Below are positions 41,666 through 50,924 of a DNA stretch of 64,000 nt, piece by piece; position 1 is the first letter of the stretch; every line of letters starts with the position of its first letter. The stretch is from Actinomycetes bacterium (GTDB lineage: Bacteria; Actinomycetota; Coriobacteriia; Coriobacteriales; Eggerthellaceae): positions 6,776-70,775 of the forward strand of contig JAEWQO010000140.1 in assembly GCA_023460315.1 (NCBI GenBank). The letters run 5' to 3'. Below the pieces are notes generated by a model. It saw only the letters and a program-made list of their open reading frames with translations. It was not told the DNA's origin and searched no databases. A program made the translations under genes and the position numbers.

Positions 41666-44600
41666 TTAGCCACGTATGCGCCGTCGAGCAACCGCAGCTG
41701 CAATCAGGCTCGCGAGCAGCATCAGCAGCGTGCCCACAATGACGACGAATACGGAATCACCCGTGGCCACCGATAGATTCACCGCCGTCCCCAACACCTC
41801 ATTCCCTCCATTGTTGGCCGCAACGCCACTGACCTCAACGACGGGCTCCGCAGCTGTCCCAGCCTGCTTGGCGGCATCGAAAACAGCCTTTGCGGCCATA
41901 AGCTCCCCCGTCGCCGCATCAACCTCGTCCTGCGTTGAGTTCGGATCATTGAAAACAGCCTGCGCTTTGGCAATGGAAGCCTGATACGCGTCAAGAATTT
42001 CCCGGTTCACCAATGTTTCTGCGGATGCCATTGACTGGAGCGCCTCGTCAATGGTGGAGCCCAATGCCGAAATGTTCACCTTCGAACCATGTTGGCGTGC
42101 CTGGTCAAATACAAGCGAAGCAGCGCTTAAATCGGCGAGGGCGGCATCCACGCCGTTCTGCGTGTGTAATACGTCCAGCTGCGCTCTCTGCGCACTGGCC
42201 AAAGCGCTCTTGTAAGCATCGAGCTGCTCCTGCGTCATCCATTGGTCCCGAACGAACACATCTGAACCATCCGTACTCACCTTGATCCCGGGAAGAGCTT
42301 CATTGCCCGCCTTCACGGCTGCAGACAGATCGTCTGTAATGACCACAGCCGTATTCACGTGGGCATTGAACGTTGTCACTGCATCATTGAGTGCCTCGAG
42401 TGAGGCATCAACACCGTTTTGCGATGTGTCCATCGTAGCGATTTTGTTAACTGCAGCGACCAAATCAACGATATCTTGCGAGGCGGAGATTGCATCGTCC
42501 AAAGCCTGCTTGTCTACCGGAGTGCACCATATCTGACCAGACGGAACATCTTTGCCGTCAAGTGAAACTTGAGGTGCTGAAGCTGCGAAACGAGCAGCCT
42601 GCACAGCGGCGGCCAAGGCAGCCGTGGCCGGTTTCGCAGTGTTTCTTGCATCGTTGAATGCGGACGTCGCAGCATTGACGGACATCCTTGCAACATCGAC
42701 TTCGTTCTGCGTCGCAGTGACGTTCGTGGCCACGAGGGCCTGCGCATCGATCACCGCCTGAAGCTGATCAGCATGAGCCTGTGTGACCCAATCCTCGCCC
42801 GCAGCGACATCGTTGCCGTTGGTGTCGCTCACCTGCGTCGAAGCTTTGGCCTCAGAAGCGATGGCAAGAGAGGCATTCAGCGCGTCGAAATTGGTGACCG
42901 CAGTCTTCACGGCAGCATTGAACACGTCCTTGGCCATGCCGACCACGCTGGCGGCTGCATCAATTTCATCCTGTGTGGCATCCACCTTTGCCGCAACGTC
43001 CCTCGCGGCAGAGATCGCATCGGTGAGGAGCCTCAAATCACTGGCCGTCACGTAGGTGGAGCCATTGGCGACATCTTTGCCGTCGGAGCTAACCGTGGCG
43101 CCCGTGGCCGCTGTCTCGGCATTGCTGATAGCTGTCGTCAAGGCAGCGAAGTCCTGCACGACCAGCTTTCGGTTCATGCTGGCCCAATCAAAGCTCGTCA
43201 CAGAAGCGTCTGCGGGAGCGGAAATTAGGGTGTCGAGGGGATTCGTCGGGGAATAAGGATCGGATACGGTGAACATGTCTACCGTGTCTGCTCCTGAGGG
43301 AATTGCAAACCCGCTAGGGAGAGAGATCAATGAAGTGCAGTTCTGGAACGTCGACCGCAGATTCGTCACGGCATCGGGGATGGCCGGGACCTGCGTGATC
43401 GAGCTGCAGCCAAAGAAAGTCCGTCGTAGGTTCGTCACAGCATCGGGGATAGCTGGAGCAGCTTTGAGGGCGATGCAGTTCTGGAACATGCTCTGCATGT
43501 CGGTAACGTTCGCCGGTATCGCCGGTGCCGACTCAAGGCTGGTGCAGCCATTGAACAGGTTCCTCACGATCGTGACGCTGTCCGGCAACGCGGGAGCGGT
43601 CCTCAAGGACGTGCACCCGAAGAAGGCAGCCTGCATATCCGAAACGCCAAGCGGGATGGCCGGTGCCTCTATCAAAGAGGTGCACCCGAAGAAAGCCTGA
43701 TAAAGCGACGTGACGCTCGAAGGAATAATGGGCGCTTTTCCCAAAGATGTGCAACCTTGGAACGTACCCACCATGAGCGTCACCCCCTGCGGGATGGCCG
43801 GTGCCTCCGCCAAAGATGTGCACCCGAAGAAGGCAGAGCTCATGTCGATCATCTGCAAAGGAATGGCCGGAGCGCTTTTTAGCGAGATGCAGCCATTGAA
43901 CGTGCCTATCAGGCTCGTCGTCGAGTCTGGAATGGCGGGAGATTCTTCCAATAAGGTGCAATTCGCGAACGTGAGACGCATGCTGGTCACCGTAGAGGGC
44001 AACTCACCGACGAGCTCGAGGTTCGTACACCCAGAGAAGTAGTAGTCAAGATTGACTGGAGCGGTGTCACCAGCGAATCGAACCGATTTCACCTGAGAAG
44101 CGTTTGCACTCCACGGAACGTCCTGGCGCGTTGCGTAACGAGCTAGATCGCCCGTGCCAGAAAAGAGCAGCATGCCATCCTCATAGAGCGTCGCCTGAGC
44201 TGATTCGGCCGTAATGTCGCCAATATTCCACATTGCCACAGCGGCGACCTTGAGCGATCCCGCTCGCTTGGCTTCATTGAACGCTTCCCTTGCCTCAATG
44301 AGCGCCTCCTGCGCTGCGTTGATTTCAACAGGCGTGGCATCCTCCCGGCCGGCAACGGCAGAAGCGAATGCGATGGCGGATGTGAAAGCGCTTTTGTCTG
44401 ACGGGACGACCCACATCCTGTCTTGATAGACGTCGACACCATCGGTACTCACCATCACCGAGCCGCTGTCGGCACGGGCGGTTTCCAGAGCGTCGAGCAG
44501 TTTCCCTGTATCTCTGTACCCCGCATACACCTCGTTGGCTGCGATCGGACTCGCATAGGCACTCCATGTCGCGGCGACCGTGCATGCGGCGTCGCTGAAC

Positions 44601-46528
44601 CATCCGATGAAGGGGGTATCTCCCTTGTCGAGGGAGGACACGAGGACGCCCGGCTCGAGGAGGGCGCCTTCGGGCAGCGAGCCTCCGCCGGTGACGGCGA
44701 GGCACATCTTCGTGGCGCCGCTGTTTCCGATGCCCTTCATGGCCTCGACGCTCGCGGCGTCTCTGAGATAGACGGTGCGTTTGGCCCACATGCCCACCTG
44801 ACCGCCGAACGCGAAGTCGGCGACGCTCGCGAGCGTCGAGGAGGTGAAGTCCATCGAAACGATCTTGGGGCATCCCTGGAAGGAGTAGCCGCCCAAAGCA
44901 GCGAGGGCGTCGCCGCCCTTGACGGTCGTGAGCGCAGAGGAGCCATTGAAGGCGCAGGCGCCGACGCTGGTGACGCCGTCGCCGATCGTGACGCTTGTGA
45001 TCTGGGCGGCGTAGTCAGCATACCAGGGAGCTCTGTTCTCGCCTTGGTCGTAATCCTTCATGGCACCCGTGCCGGTAACAGTGAGGGAGTACGTCGATCC
45101 GTCCCCGTTTGGCGTCACCTTTGCCCGGACCGAGTTGTCTCCTGCGGCCGAGACGTCCCACGACGTGGCAGGAGCCGTTTTGAAACCAAAAACAATAGGC
45201 TTTCTCAGGGGACTCGTCGCATTACCGGGCAAGAATGATCCCGTGAACACCAGCCAATAGCCCTTTCCAGACTCAAGGTCAGAAAGGGCGATATTCACAC
45301 CATCGATGCTCGGCCAATCACGGTCGGGATTGGCAAGAGAGCACGCGACGGTACCTTTTGCGATTGTGGCAACAGGCTCAATGCCTTCGACGTTGTAACC
45401 GTCTTGCCCAACGGGATCAACATCATAGACTTTGATTTCGCTATTGTTTGTCCAGCTGCTAATTGTTTGCCAGTTGGAACCCGAACCGTCCGCATGCACT
45501 TTAAAGACAATGTCGCCATTGTCGTCATAGTCCATCGGCGTGGAGACGGCGTTGTTCCAGCAGCTCGAAATGTTATTAAGGTCAAGGGTGACATCTGACG
45601 GATCAGGGCTCATGACGCCGAGCTTCGTGCCACCATTGCCCTGCTCCCGTCCGTAGCCGGCAGTTGCCACATTGCCGTCCCATACGGCCTGACGATTCAT
45701 GTCTGTGCTGAATTCAAACACGATATCGGCGTATACGCGGCCCCATTGCCCAGCTGTTCCGTTTTTGATTGCAAGATAATAGGTCTGGTTTGCTTCCAGA
45801 TTGTCTGTGTCGACCGAGCAGACGATATTCTTCCACCAATTGTCGCTCGTGTTATGAACGACGGTGTTCGAGGTCGTCGCTTCCCACACCACGCTATCAG
45901 ACGCGACCCAGTTCATCGGATCGCCTGAAGAGTTCCAATCATCGGGATTGTCGGAAGTCGCGATAATGATGCCGCTTGGCGTGTTCGGATCGAGCGTATA
46001 AGCGAGGTTCACTCCTCCCGCCCCCACGTAATTGAATGTGAATTGGATAGTACCCTGAGTCACATCATAGGACGGCAAAATCACATTCTTGTAGTACAAC
46101 GGATCAGCAAATGATCCTGCTCCGCTCGTGTCTGTCTTGCCAGTGTCCGTGACAACCACTACGCTGTCACCAGTGACCATGCCGCTTGAATCAGTATAAC
46201 CGGTGACACCAATCGACAAAGGATCGGCTAACGACCACGCTGGGTATCCCTTTCTTGTCGTTCCTCCGGACGAACCGTACCAAGGATCACTCGCTTCGTC
46301 CCACGGGGAATCTTGCCAACCCTGATAAGCTTCGTAGCCGTCGGCCTGGCTATAGGAAACCGAGGTGTCGCTGTTCGCGACAGGTGCTTCTGGCTCGTCT
46401 GCATAGGATTGCATGGCGAACGTCGGAAGCATCGACGAGCAAAGCGCCACACACAGCAAACATCTGAACAGCCGAAAGGCGATTCTTTTCCGCACAAGGC
46501 CAACGGCGAAGACTTTGTCATCCTTCAT
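41666..46528 (-). CDS. Giant cell-surface protein with eleven 23-residue BspA-type repeats and FIVAR repeats
   Basis: About 1620 residues, exported by a signal peptide (FRLFRCLLCVALCSSMLPTFA). Domains in order: Trp/Asp-rich beta region (to about 430), Ig-like and LRR_5 segments (about 460-620), a FIVAR-like helical segment, then eleven tandem 23-residue repeats of the form FxGCTSLxxAPAIPxxVTxM (encoded about 43290-44045). Several FIVAR-like helical repeats follow (about 1100-1570), each with a GxDV element. The end is SVATGDS, a membrane span and ARRRIRG. Likely adhesin or ligand binder. ATG 46528 has AGGAG ten bases upstream; the TTG at 46546 was rejected. A terminator-like hairpin sits only 27 bp upstream. 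Confidence 0.75.
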   Translation of the reverse strand: MKDDKVFAVGLVRKRIAFRLFRCLLCVALCSSMLPTFAMQSYADEPEAPVANSDTSVSYSQADGYEAYQGWQDSPWDEASDPWYGSSGGTTRKGYPAWSLADPLSIGVTGYTDSSGMVTGDSVVVVTDTGKTDTSGAGSFADPLYYKNVILPSYDVTQGTIQFTFNYVGAGGVNLAYTLDPNTPSGIIIATSDNPDDWNSSGDPMNWVASDSVVWEATTSNTVVHNTSDNWWKNIVCSVDTDNLEANQTYYLAIKNGTAGQWGRVYADIVFEFSTDMNRQAVWDGNVATAGYGREQGNGGTKLGVMSPDPSDVTLDLNNISSCWNNAVSTPMDYDDNGDIVFKVHADGSGSNWQTISSWTNNSEIKVYDVDPVGQDGYNVEGIEPVATIAKGTVACSLANPDRDWPSIDGVNIALSDLESGKGYWLVFTGSFLPGNATSPLRKPIVFGFKTAPATSWDVSAAGDNSVRAKVTPNGDGSTYSLTVTGTGAMKDYDQGENRAPWYADYAAQITSVTIGDGVTSVGACAFNGSSALTTVKGGDALAALGGYSFQGCPKIVSMDFTSSTLASVADFAFGGQVGMWAKRTVYLRDAASVEAMKGIGNSGATKMCLAVTGGGSLPEGALLEPGVLVSSLDKGDTPFIGWFSDAACTVAATWSAYASPIAANEVYAGYRDTGKLLDALETARADSGSVMVSTDGVDVYQDRMWVVPSDKSAFTSAIAFASAVAGREDATPVEINAAQEALIEAREAFNEAKRAGSLKVAAVAMWNIGDITAESAQATLYEDGMLLFSGTGDLARYATRQDVPWSANASQVKSVRFAGDTAPVNLDYYFSGCTNLELVGELPSTVTSMRLTFANCTLLEESPAIPDSTTSLIGTFNGCISLKSAPAIPLQMIDMSSAFFGCTSLAEAPAIPQGVTLMVGTFQGCTSLGKAPIIPSSVTSLYQAFFGCTSLIEAPAIPLGVSDMQAAFFGCTSLRTAPALPDSVTIVRNLFNGCTSLESAPAIPANVTDMQSMFQNCIALKAAPAIPDAVTNLRRTFFGCSSITQVPAIPDAVTNLRSTFQNCTSLISLPSGFAIPSGADTVDMFTVSDPYSPTNPLDTLISAPADASVTSFDWASMNRKLVVQDFAALTTAISNAETAATGATVSSDGKDVANGSTYVTASDLRLLTDAISAARDVAAKVDATQDEIDAAASVVGMAKDVFNAAVKTAVTNFDALNASLAIASEAKASTQVSDTNGNDVAAGEDWVTQAHADQLQAVIDAQALVATNVTATQNEVDVARMSVNAATSAFNDARNTAKPATAALAAAVQAARFAASAPQVSLDGKDVPSGQIWCTPVDKQALDDAISASQDIVDLVAAVNKIATMDTSQNGVDASLEALNDAVTTFNAHVNTAVVITDDLSAAVKAGNEALPGIKVSTDGSDVFVRDQWMTQEQLDAYKSALASAQRAQLDVLHTQNGVDAALADLSAASLVFDQARQHGSKVNISALGSTIDEALQSMASAETLVNREILDAYQASIAKAQAVFNDPNSTQDEVDAATGELMAAKAVFDAAKQAGTAAEPVVEVSGVAANNGGNEVLGTAVNLSVATGDSVFVVIVGTLLMLLASLIAAAVARRRIRG

Positions 46529-46554
46529 AGTGGTTCTTCTCCTCAAATCTCACA

Positions 46555-46583
46555 AAAAGCGACATGCCTCCGGGCATGTCGCC
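46555..46583 (-). terminator. Intercistronic terminator between the 302- and 1620-residue surface genes
   Basis: On the minus strand a perfect 10-bp stem (GCGACATGCC / GGCATGTCGC) with a short loop is followed by TTTTTG. It begins about 20 bp after the upstream stop and ends only 27 bp before the downstream ATG, leaving no room for a promoter. Read-through must therefore supply the downstream gene. Confidence 0.85.
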
Positions 46584-46603
46584 TGTGCTGGCCACAAAGT
46601 GAA

Positions 46604-47512
46604 TTAGGCGACCGAGATGTCATAGTTGCCACCATATTTGATCGCCTGAGAACCGGCGAATGTAACGTATCCATCAGCTCCCACCACGGCAGAAGCGGAA
46701 TATCCGTCGATGTCAGCAGGAGAGTCTGAGGTGCTGTACATCCCGGAACCATAAGTGAGGTCAGTCGCAATCGTATTGAAATTAGGAGTGTAATTGGTAC
46801 CTCGGCTTGTCTGGTCTGCAAGGTAACCGCCATAGTATGTCAAGGTGACCGTCTGTCCCTCTGCCGCACCCAAGGCGCCTGCCGCATTGAAGCGGTAAGC
46901 CCAATCGTCGAAATACGTAGCGAAGCAGCCCTTCCAATTAAAAGCCAGGCGTTCCATGGCGGCATCGCCGTCAGTGTTTTGAAATGTCACATAGGGGCAC
47001 AGCCTGAATGCATAGGTCCAGTTGCCATCCCAGACGATCGCAGCAAGATCAAAGTCATCGGTGGGATCACCAATATAAGATCCCGGGACACCGCTTGCGC
47101 CCGAGCCGATGTACAGGGGGCCGAACAGCGCCTTGCCCGAATTGAGCCCTCCACTCACGCTCATGTCGAAGAACATTGTGCTGTTATAGTCGCTTGGGCC
47201 AGAATCGAACACCACCGCGAACGACCCCACGCCCTCACCACCGGAAACGGCATTGACTCCCGTACCACTCCAAAATGCCGAAGGTCTCGTGTAGTCGCCT
47301 GAAGAAACGCTGATCACGTACGGATCAGCGGTCGTGCCCGATCCGGAGTCGCTATCCTGAATCGGACCATCAAGCGCCCATGCCGGAATCGCTGCAAGCA
47401 TGGTCAGCGCCGCCGCCGCGACGAAGCCGAGCATCGCCCGTTTCGCCTTGCCGCACGGCAATCCTGCGAGGTAGTGCTTTTGCCCCCCTTGCTTCTCCAC
47501 CGCCAAAAGCAT
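46604..47512 (-). CDS. Secreted single-domain protein homologous to the N-terminus of the 2006-residue surface protein
   Basis: 302 residues. A signal peptide (MLGFVAAAALTMLAAIPAWA) leads into one domain with DPYVISVSSGDYTRPSAFW, SGTGVNAVSGGEGVGSF, WKGCFATYFDDWAYRFNA and TYYGGYLADQTSRGTNY. The same blocks in the same order occur in the protein at 35430, which carries the full repeat architecture after them. This one stops right after the domain (GGNYDISVA) with no anchor, so it is either a freely secreted paralogue or a truncated copy. The start 47512 has AAGGGAG upstream. I do not recognise the domain. Neighbouring 47513-47668 is AT-rich and should hold its promoter. Confidence 0.7.
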   Translation of the reverse strand: MLLAVEKQGGQKHYLAGLPCGKAKRAMLGFVAAAALTMLAAIPAWALDGPIQDSDSGSGTTADPYVISVSSGDYTRPSAFWSGTGVNAVSGGEGVGSFAVVFDSGPSDYNSTMFFDMSVSGGLNSGKALFGPLYIGSGASGVPGSYIGDPTDDFDLAAIVWDGNWTYAFRLCPYVTFQNTDGDAAMERLAFNWKGCFATYFDDWAYRFNAAGALGAAEGQTVTLTYYGGYLADQTSRGTNYTPNFNTIATDLTYGSGMYSTSDSPADIDGYSASAVVGADGYVTFAGSQAIKYGGNYDISVA

Positions 47513-47668
47513 AAAAGACTCCCTTCTTCTCAAGACCAATGCATGCAAACCCGCATTTCATTCACATCTTGCATGGTGAAAGCTATTTTAATAACGATAT
47601 AATCCAATTCTGAGAAGAATCTTATGTATTGGCTGTTGCGCGAAAACTGACCCTTATCTTCGTCCATA

Positions 47669-47696
47669 TTGTCACTTAGAAGCGGTATACTATCAT
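47669..47696 (+). promoter_or_regulatory. Promoter of the Fic-protein gene
   Basis: TTGTCA (47669-47674) and TATCAT (47691-47696) with a 16-bp spacer on the plus strand, about 42 bp before the ATG. An overlapping TATACT (47686-47691) is an alternative -10. The AT-rich gap 47513-47738 also serves the divergent surface-protein gene. Confidence 0.6.
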
Positions 47697-47738
47697 GATT
47701 CAAGGATAATTTGATGCCTTGCGAAGGAGGCCTGCCTC

Positions 47739-48893
47739 ATGGCATACAAGAGCGAAGAGGGATCCTCGCATCGGCGAAACACTGTCCTCCCCCTCTCTCG
47801 CATCGAGCTTCAGTTGGACAACGAGACCGCTCGCATGTTGGGCGACGCCGAGTTGGCCGTGCGGTCGCTTGATCGGCGGCGGGAAAGCGTGCTTGAGGAG
47901 CAAGCTTTCGTCGACGCCTGCCTTCATATCGAATCCATCGCCAACATCAAGATGACCGGCAAGCAAGCCAGTGCCCAACAGGTGTTCCGCGCGTCCATCA
48001 TGCAACCTCAGCAGCAGAGCGGCGAAGGCGAGCAAGAGCGGTCGGAATCTTTGCGCAACACCGATGCCCTTCTGACGGCCCGGGACCTCGGCAGCGGACC
48101 CATCAGGCAAGGCACGTTCGGCGAAATACACCGCCGCCTGCTCGCTGGCACCACACGCGACCTCTTCAAGGGACTACTCCGCACGAATGTCAAACAAGTC
48201 GGAGGCAGCAGGTACCATTCATTCGGATCGCCCTACCAAACACCAGACCCGGACGCCATCCCCGCACTTCTCGTTGACCTCGCTGCATTTTGCGACCGTG
48301 TGGAACTGCCTGCCGTCGCGCAAGCCGCCCTCGCGCATGTGCAGTTCATCGCCATCCATCCATTTGAACGGGCAAATGGCAAGACGGCAAGAGCGATCAT
48401 CCCAATGGTGTTTCGACACCGAGGACTCATAGCAAACGCCATCGCGCCACTATCGTTATCCATGGTCGTGTCATCGCATGACTACCAGAAGGGCGTCATG
48501 TCCACCATGCAAAACCTTTTGGAAGACAACCCCGACCAACAGGAGCTGAATTTCTGGCTGCGCTATTTCTGTACCTGCTGCACACGAGCCGTCGAAGAGG
48601 CGGCTTCGTTCGAACAGAAAGCCGACACGCTCCAATCAGCGTGGCTTGCCCAGCTAGGAACGCGCTCTGACTCGGCAACTACCCTCCTCGTGCACGCGCT
48701 CCCCGGAATCCCAGTTTTCACCGCCGCCAGCGCAGCAACCTATATTGATCGCAGTTTCAAGCGCGCGACCTCCGCGATCGACGAACTCGTAACCGCTGGA
48801 GTCATTAAGCAGATCACCGAGGGAAAGCGTAATCGCGTCTTCGAATGTCCCGCCATCGTGGATGCTTACGCCCATATCACCGGTTTCCAGTAG
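47739..48893 (+). CDS. Fic-domain protein with a degenerate active-site motif
   Basis: 384 residues. Fic proteins usually transfer AMP or related groups to target hydroxyls. Here the Fic core spans about 100-270 and the motif is HPFERANGKTAR (207-218). His 207, Asn 213, Gly 214 and Arg 218 are kept, but the acidic Mg2+ ligand is Arg 211, the first Gly is Ala 212, and the usual Arg is Lys 215. An inhibitory-helix-like segment near 60-70 (HIESIAN) keeps the Glu but not the usual SSxIEG. The C-terminal 290-384 looks like a winged helix (FTAASAATYIDRSFKRATSAIDELV). AAGGAGG precedes the ATG. Convergent with the hydrolase at 48939; no toxin-antitoxin partner gene is visible. Confidence 0.8.
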   Translation: MAYKSEEGSSHRRNTVLPLSRIELQLDNETARMLGDAELAVRSLDRRRESVLEEQAFVDACLHIESIANIKMTGKQASAQQVFRASIMQPQQQSGEGEQERSESLRNTDALLTARDLGSGPIRQGTFGEIHRRLLAGTTRDLFKGLLRTNVKQVGGSRYHSFGSPYQTPDPDAIPALLVDLAAFCDRVELPAVAQAALAHVQFIAIHPFERANGKTARAIIPMVFRHRGLIANAIAPLSLSMVVSSHDYQKGVMSTMQNLLEDNPDQQELNFWLRYFCTCCTRAVEEAASFEQKADTLQSAWLAQLGTRSDSATTLLVHALPGIPVFTAASAATYIDRSFKRATSAIDELVTAGVIKQITEGKRNRVFECPAIVDAYAHITGFQ

Positions 48894-48938
48894 CTCTGAA
48901 GCGCTTCCCGAAACCAGCCTCAGCACCGCGCCCAATCG

Positions 48939-49745
48939 CTAACGCACGCTGACGACACGCTTCTGATATGCTGCCTGAACCTGCGCAGGATGGGCTGCAC
49001 GAGACACAACGGCAGCCAAAGCCTCGACCGGTAGCCGATAGGTGTTGTTGTTCTGAGATATATGCATGGCAACCACCTGCTCGAGCTCATGGCACAGCAA
49101 TGCTTCGAGCTCTTCGGCCGCCTGCATATTTGAAAGATGTCCCACATCCGATCCGACTCGCCGCTTCACCGGATAGGGATAGGGTCCGTCCTTCAGCATC
49201 TGCACGTCATGGTTGCTTTCCAGGGCAAGCAACCGCACGCCGCGCATGGCTTCGTCGGCCTCCCCTGTCACCAAACCCGTGTCGGTCATGAAACCGACAG
49301 CATCTCCATCAGCCCCTTCGAAACGGAACCCGCATGACGCAGCTGCATCGTGCGAGGTACGAAAGACCTGCACGCCCATGCCAGCCAAAGGCAATGAGTC
49401 ACCCACACGGAATGAACGGATGTCGCTCGATCCGTCAAGGCTACGGATGTCGCCGCTGGCCGCATGGACGGCATCGTCAACGTACACCGGCGGAGCGATT
49501 CCCTGCTTGGCCAGCCCACGCAGCACCACGCCGAGACCCTTCGTGTGATCGGTGTGCTCGTGAGTGATGACAATGGCCGAAAGCTTCGAGGGGTCGAAAC
49601 CCACCTCGGAACTGCGCTCAAAAAAGTCGCGTTTACAGATGCCACAATCGACCAGCACCCCCGCGCCAGTTCGCGTGTCCTCAACGATGGCCGCATTTCC
49701 ACGACTCCCGCTTGCGAGCACATGCAGTGCCAGGCAACGTCCCAT
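48939..49745 (-). CDS. Metallo-beta-lactamase-fold hydrolase (YycJ/WalJ-like)
   Basis: Cytosolic MBL-fold protein of 268 residues; relatives are linked to DNA exonuclease activity and cell-wall/replication coordination. It starts MGRCLALHVLASGSRGNAAIV, the typical YycJ opening, and has the metal motif THEHTDHTKGL (His 62, His 64, Asp 66, His 67), TSHDAAASCGFRF, MTDTGLV and ALESNHD. ATG 49745 follows GGAAGG; the frame upstream to 49988 overlaps the next gene and was rejected. It is 58 bp downstream of the purine nucleoside phosphorylase gene on the same strand, with a small hairpin in the gap. Confidence 0.86.
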   Translation of the reverse strand: MGRCLALHVLASGSRGNAAIVEDTRTGAGVLVDCGICKRDFFERSSEVGFDPSKLSAIVITHEHTDHTKGLGVVLRGLAKQGIAPPVYVDDAVHAASGDIRSLDGSSDIRSFRVGDSLPLAGMGVQVFRTSHDAAASCGFRFEGADGDAVGFMTDTGLVTGEADEAMRGVRLLALESNHDVQMLKDGPYPYPVKRRVGSDVGHLSNMQAAEELEALLCHELEQVVAMHISQNNNTYRLPVEALAAVVSRAAHPAQVQAAYQKRVVSVR

Positions 49746-49803
49746 GGACAACCTTCCGCCTTTCCTCTCGGATGCCCTCCGCGAAGAGCGAGGGCACCTT
49801 TGG

Positions 49804-50637
49804 TCACATACGCTCGACGATGCCGGAGACAAGACGTGCGAAATCGGCCTCACGGCCTTTCGCCACCTCGAGCACTTCCTTGTCGTTGGGCGAGGATCCT
49901 TCAACTCCGCATGCCATGTTCGAAACAAGAGACATGCCCAGCACGCGCATTCCCACATGACGCGCAGCGATGACCTCTTCAACAACACTCATGGCAACGG
50001 TGTCGGCGCCCCAGGCGCGGAACATGCGGATTTCAGCTGGCGTCTCGAAACTCGGACCCAGAAGACCCAGATACACGCCTTCCCGCACGCGGATGCCATG
50101 CTCGTCAGCCACCTCGTGCGCGAGGCGGCGCAGCGCCGGATCATAGGCATCCTTCATGGAAAAGAACCGGAACGCGATGCCGTCAGGGTCGATTCCCGCC
50201 ACCGGATTTCTACCCGTGAAGTTGAGGTGATCCTCCATGATGCAAAAGTCCCCGGGTTCGTACGTTTCATTGATGGCGCCGGCGGCATTGGTGGTGACAA
50301 GCGTCTCAACCCCCACCAGGCGCATGAGCCAGACGGGATAGGCAACTTCCTGCGCGGTGTTGCCCTCGTATCCATGCAAGCGGCCCTGCATTGCGATAAC
50401 CGTCTTGCTTCCCAGGCGGCCGCAGACAAACTGGCCCACATGGCTCGTTGCCGTGCTCGTCTTCATATGGGGCACTTCTCCGTAGGGAATACGGACGGCA
50501 TCTTCCACCTGATCAGCCAAGGGACCAAGCCCTGACCCAAGGATCAGCCCGACCACCGGCTCACGGGCTCCGATGCGCTCCCTGACCGCACGGGCAGACT
50601 CCGCCAGGTTCTCTTTCAACGCATTGCGTTCAGGCAT
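49804..50637 (-). CDS. Purine nucleoside phosphorylase
   Basis: Phosphorolyses purine nucleosides to base and ribose-1-phosphate in salvage. 277 residues with LILGSGLGPLAD (phosphate site), MQGRLHGYEG, TNAAGAINETYEPGDF, and GLLGPSFETPAEI followed by DTVAMSVVEEVIAARH. The length and order match the trimeric PNP class (PunA/DeoD-II type), specific for guanosine and inosine. ATG 50637 follows GGAAGGGAAGAGGG. Upstream is a 578-bp gap with repeats; downstream comes the MBL hydrolase. Confidence 0.93.
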   Translation of the reverse strand: MPERNALKENLAESARAVRERIGAREPVVGLILGSGLGPLADQVEDAVRIPYGEVPHMKTSTATSHVGQFVCGRLGSKTVIAMQGRLHGYEGNTAQEVAYPVWLMRLVGVETLVTTNAAGAINETYEPGDFCIMEDHLNFTGRNPVAGIDPDGIAFRFFSMKDAYDPALRRLAHEVADEHGIRVREGVYLGLLGPSFETPAEIRMFRAWGADTVAMSVVEEVIAARHVGMRVLGMSLVSNMACGVEGSSPNDKEVLEVAKGREADFARLVSGIVERM

Positions 50638-50924
50638 GCCCTCTTCCCTTCCTTCCTTTATAAGCGAGATGCCTCGGAAAGCATGAGGCGATTCCAATGA
50701 CAGCCATTCTACTCCAAGAGGGACGAAGCGGCAGACAAAGCATCGCTGCCTGCGGATTTGCATGCAGGAACGATCTTCCCACCCGAACGGAATCTCGCAT
50801 CAACGCCACATTGCAGACCGCACACGGCCCCAGGGAAGAGCCCCACAACCCCCTCTGCCCAACTTCGAAAATGGCAGAAAATGAAAGGTGACTCACGCCA
50901 AAGATCGACAGCCCTTGTGCCACC

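Noticed and set aside
43290..44045. Non-coding satellite or CRISPR-like repeats
   Set aside because: The 69-bp period is in frame and encodes 23-residue BspA-type protein repeats within one long gene.
46604..47512. Frameshifted start of the following giant gene
   Set aside because: The stop is followed by a strong terminator and the next gene has its own signal peptide and a different N-terminal domain, so they are separate genes.
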